Below the pieces are notes generated by a model. It ran no database searches, had not been told where the DNA came from, and saw only the letters and a program-made list of their open reading frames with translations. A stretch of 64,000 nucleotides of DNA from Moraxellaceae bacterium AER2_44_116 (lineage in GTDB: Bacteria > Pseudomonadota > Gammaproteobacteria > Pseudomonadales > Moraxellaceae), in contig VIAD01000001.1 of NCBI GenBank assembly GCA_006546595.1, positions 62,001-126,000 on the forward strand, written 5' to 3'. A program made the translations under genes and the position numbers. How positions within the stretch are numbered: position 1 is the first letter of the stretch; each line of letters begins with the position of its first letter. Positions 62,702 through 64,000 of this stretch are shown piece by piece.

Positions 62702-62743
62702 GACTTACGCATTTCGCCGAAAGAAGCGATAACCGCGTAAGTT
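62702..62743. repeat. Dispersed palindrome, family B
   Basis: GACTTACGC (62702-62710) pairs with GCGTAAGTT (62735-62743), one G-T pair. Next to the left arm is CATTTCGCCGAAA and then AGCGATAACCGCG, matching the copies at 56161 and 36005. Confidence 0.75.
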
Positions 62744-62980
62744 CTCAAAGTGTCTTGGACTCAAAGCGTCTTTAGAAAGGCACGTCAACATAATGCGTTG
62801 AATTCTAAGTGCCGATGTATGCTAAGTAAGTCGTATTGTTGTTATTCATACCTTAGTCAAGGCATGTGCGGCAAGTTTTATCTATGTTCATGACTATAAT
62901 TATTAATCTAGCAGCGAAGCATGGCGATTTGTGGTTGTTTTGCAGGCAAAAAATACCTATAAATTAAACGTGTATAATGA

Positions 62981-63008
62981 AAAAGGCTCGCTAAATAGCG
63001 AGCCTTTT
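62981..63008 (-). terminator. Rho-independent terminator of mdh
   Basis: AAAAGGCTCGCT (62981-62992) pairs with AGCGAGCCTTTT (62997-63008), a 12-bp stem with an AAAT loop. On the minus strand the T-run TTTTTC follows the stem, as needed for mdh. Confidence 0.9.
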
Positions 63009-63032
63009 GGGGGACTTAAGTCTTAATAAAGA

Positions 63033-64000
63033 TTAAGGCAGTAAGTGTTTAACGCCATCGCGCTCTTCTAACAATTCATTGAGGGTGAAGTCCATACGCT
63101 CACGGGAGAACGCATCGATTTCTAAGCCTTCAATGCGCGTATAAACGCCATTGTCACACGTCACAGGTACACCATAAATAATGCCTTCAGGAATGCCGTA
63201 GCTACCGTCAGAAGGAATACCCATTGTCACCCATTTGCCGTTAGTGCCCAATACCCAATCATGAATATGGTCAATCGCCGCATTCGCCGCAGAAGCAGCA
63301 GAGGACAAGCCACGTGCTTCAATAATTGCGCCGCCACGTTTGCCAACGGTTGGCAAAAATACTGTGCGATTCCATTCTTCATCGTTAATTAACGCTTTCA
63401 TGCTGTCGCCGTTAACCGTCGCAAAACGATAGTCAGCATACATCGTTGGGCTATGGTTGCCCCAAACAGTCATGTTTTCGATGTCGCTAACCGCACGACC
63501 CGATTTAGTCGCCAATTGTGACAAGGCACGGTTATGGTCTAAACGCAACATCGCGGTGAAGTTAGCTGGGTTTAAGTCTGGTGCAGATTTCATGGCAATG
63601 TAAGCATTAGTATTTGCTGGGTTACCAACAACCAATACTTTAACATCACGGCTAGCGACGTCATTTAACGCTTTGCCTTGCACTGTGAAAATTTTTGCAT
63701 TTTCTTGCAGTAAGTCTTTACGTTCCATGCCAGGGCCGCGAGGACGTGCGCCAACTAAAATAGCAATGTCTGCATCTTTGAAAGCAACATTTGCATCATC
63801 AGCGGCAATCATGCCTGCCAATAATGGAAACGCGCAATCTTCTAATTCCATCATCACACCTTTTAACGCCTGTTGCGCTTTTTCAAAGGGGACTTCCAAT
63901 AATTGCAAAATAACAGGTTGGTCTTTACCAAGCATTTCACCGCTAGCAATGCGGAACAATAAGCTATAACCAATTTGACCAGCTGCGCCAGTAACGGCAA
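63033..64000 (-). CDS. mdh: Malate dehydrogenase (5' end beyond window)
   Basis: The open frame continues through the window edge; the edge codons read AVTGAAGQIGYSL, the N-terminal NAD loop, so only about eight residues are missing. Other features: VGARPRGPGMERKDLL (substrate loop Arg), VVGNPANTNAYIA, and the catalytic His in VWGNHSPTMYADY. It oxidises malate to oxaloacetate in the TCA cycle. This is the LDH-like type 2 MDH (about 326 residues). A TTG at 63957-63959 is not the true start. Confidence 0.95.
   Translation of the reverse strand, partial: AVTGAAGQIGYSLLFRIASGEMLGKDQPVILQLLEVPFEKAQQALKGVMMELEDCAFPLLAGMIAADDANVAFKDADIAILVGARPRGPGMERKDLLQENAKIFTVQGKALNDVASRDVKVLVVGNPANTNAYIAMKSAPDLNPANFTAMLRLDHNRALSQLATKSGRAVSDIENMTVWGNHSPTMYADYRFATVNGDSMKALINDEEWNRTVFLPTVGKRGGAIIEARGLSSAASAANAAIDHIHDWVLGTNGKWVTMGIPSDGSYGIPEGIIYGVPVTCDNGVYTRIEGLEIDAFSRERMDFTLNELLEERDGVKHLLP

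Larger units (their letters stand above)
62671..63032. other. Intergenic region rppH-mdh
   Basis: 362 bp, between two minus-strand genes. It holds a family B palindrome (62702-62743) and the mdh terminator (62981-63008). The middle part (62750-62980) shows no open frame of note; a promoter for rppH is expected here but not placed. Confidence 0.65.

Noticed and set aside
63033..63959. Malate dehydrogenase starting at 63959
   Set aside because: That codon is an internal TTG (Leu in YSLLFRIAS); the frame continues through the NAD loop to the window edge.

Overview
The window is chromosomal DNA from a gammaproteobacterium of moderate to low G+C (about 40-45% by eye). The most likely home is Pseudomonadales, perhaps a Moraxellaceae-like lineage. 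The reasons are the fused tyrA-aroA gene in a pheA-hisC-tyrA/aroA-cmk-rpsA-ihfB cluster, a FimL-type protein of the pilus/Chp chemotaxis family, a PlpD-type (type Vd) secreted patatin, a two-domain QueF, and the mltD-gloB-methyltransferase-rnhA-dnaQ and hupB-ppiD neighbourhoods. This placement is inference from gene content. No rRNA, tRNA, insertion sequence, prophage or CRISPR array was seen.

Layout. 1-9627: the end of pheA, then hisC, tyrA-aroA, cmk, rpsA, ihfB and lapA (aromatic amino acids, translation, nucleoid). A minus-strand DUF4345 gene and fatty-acid-hydroxylase gene, plus a divergent AraC regulator, sit between aroA and cmk. 9745-17464: an SDR/acyltransferase pair, HU and PpiD, a SpoU rRNA methyltransferase, a YjdF-like membrane protein, FabI and a secreted lipase. 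17525-23096: a complete yejABEF peptide importer. 23310-28354: MltD, GloB, a YafS-like methyltransferase, RNase HI and DnaQ. 28514-35890: FimL, NudC, SohB, a small Trp-rich protein, a two-gene HEPN module, and an overlapping DUF2157/DUF4401/GDYXXLXY membrane operon.

36082-47182 is the most distinctive region. After DbpA and a flavoprotein come TIGR03643, lipocalin, photolyase, and a MerR regulator that carries the Wx9EH and ExxHxxG signatures of the adenosylcobalamin photoreceptors CarH/LitR. Beyond it lies a tightly overlapped six-gene operon: FAD oxidoreductase, DUF1365, cyclopropane-fatty-acid-synthase family, DUF3833 lipoprotein, SDR and NTF2-like protein. I read this as a light/singlet-oxygen response that repairs DNA and remodels membrane lipids. 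The promoter region of the operon has two related TTTGTA..TACAAA-type palindromes that are candidate operators.

47466-64000: a histidine phosphatase, a YadGH-type ABC exporter with QueF, two tandem paralogues of an unrecognised family, HrpA, a KASIII-like synthase, PlpD, PtsP, RppH and malate dehydrogenase, which runs off the window end.

Several families of short palindromic repeats lie in the gaps between genes: CTTCGACTCCGCTCAG arms, GGACTTACGC arms, and GTAGGGGCGAA hairpins. They look like REP/MITE-type dispersed elements.
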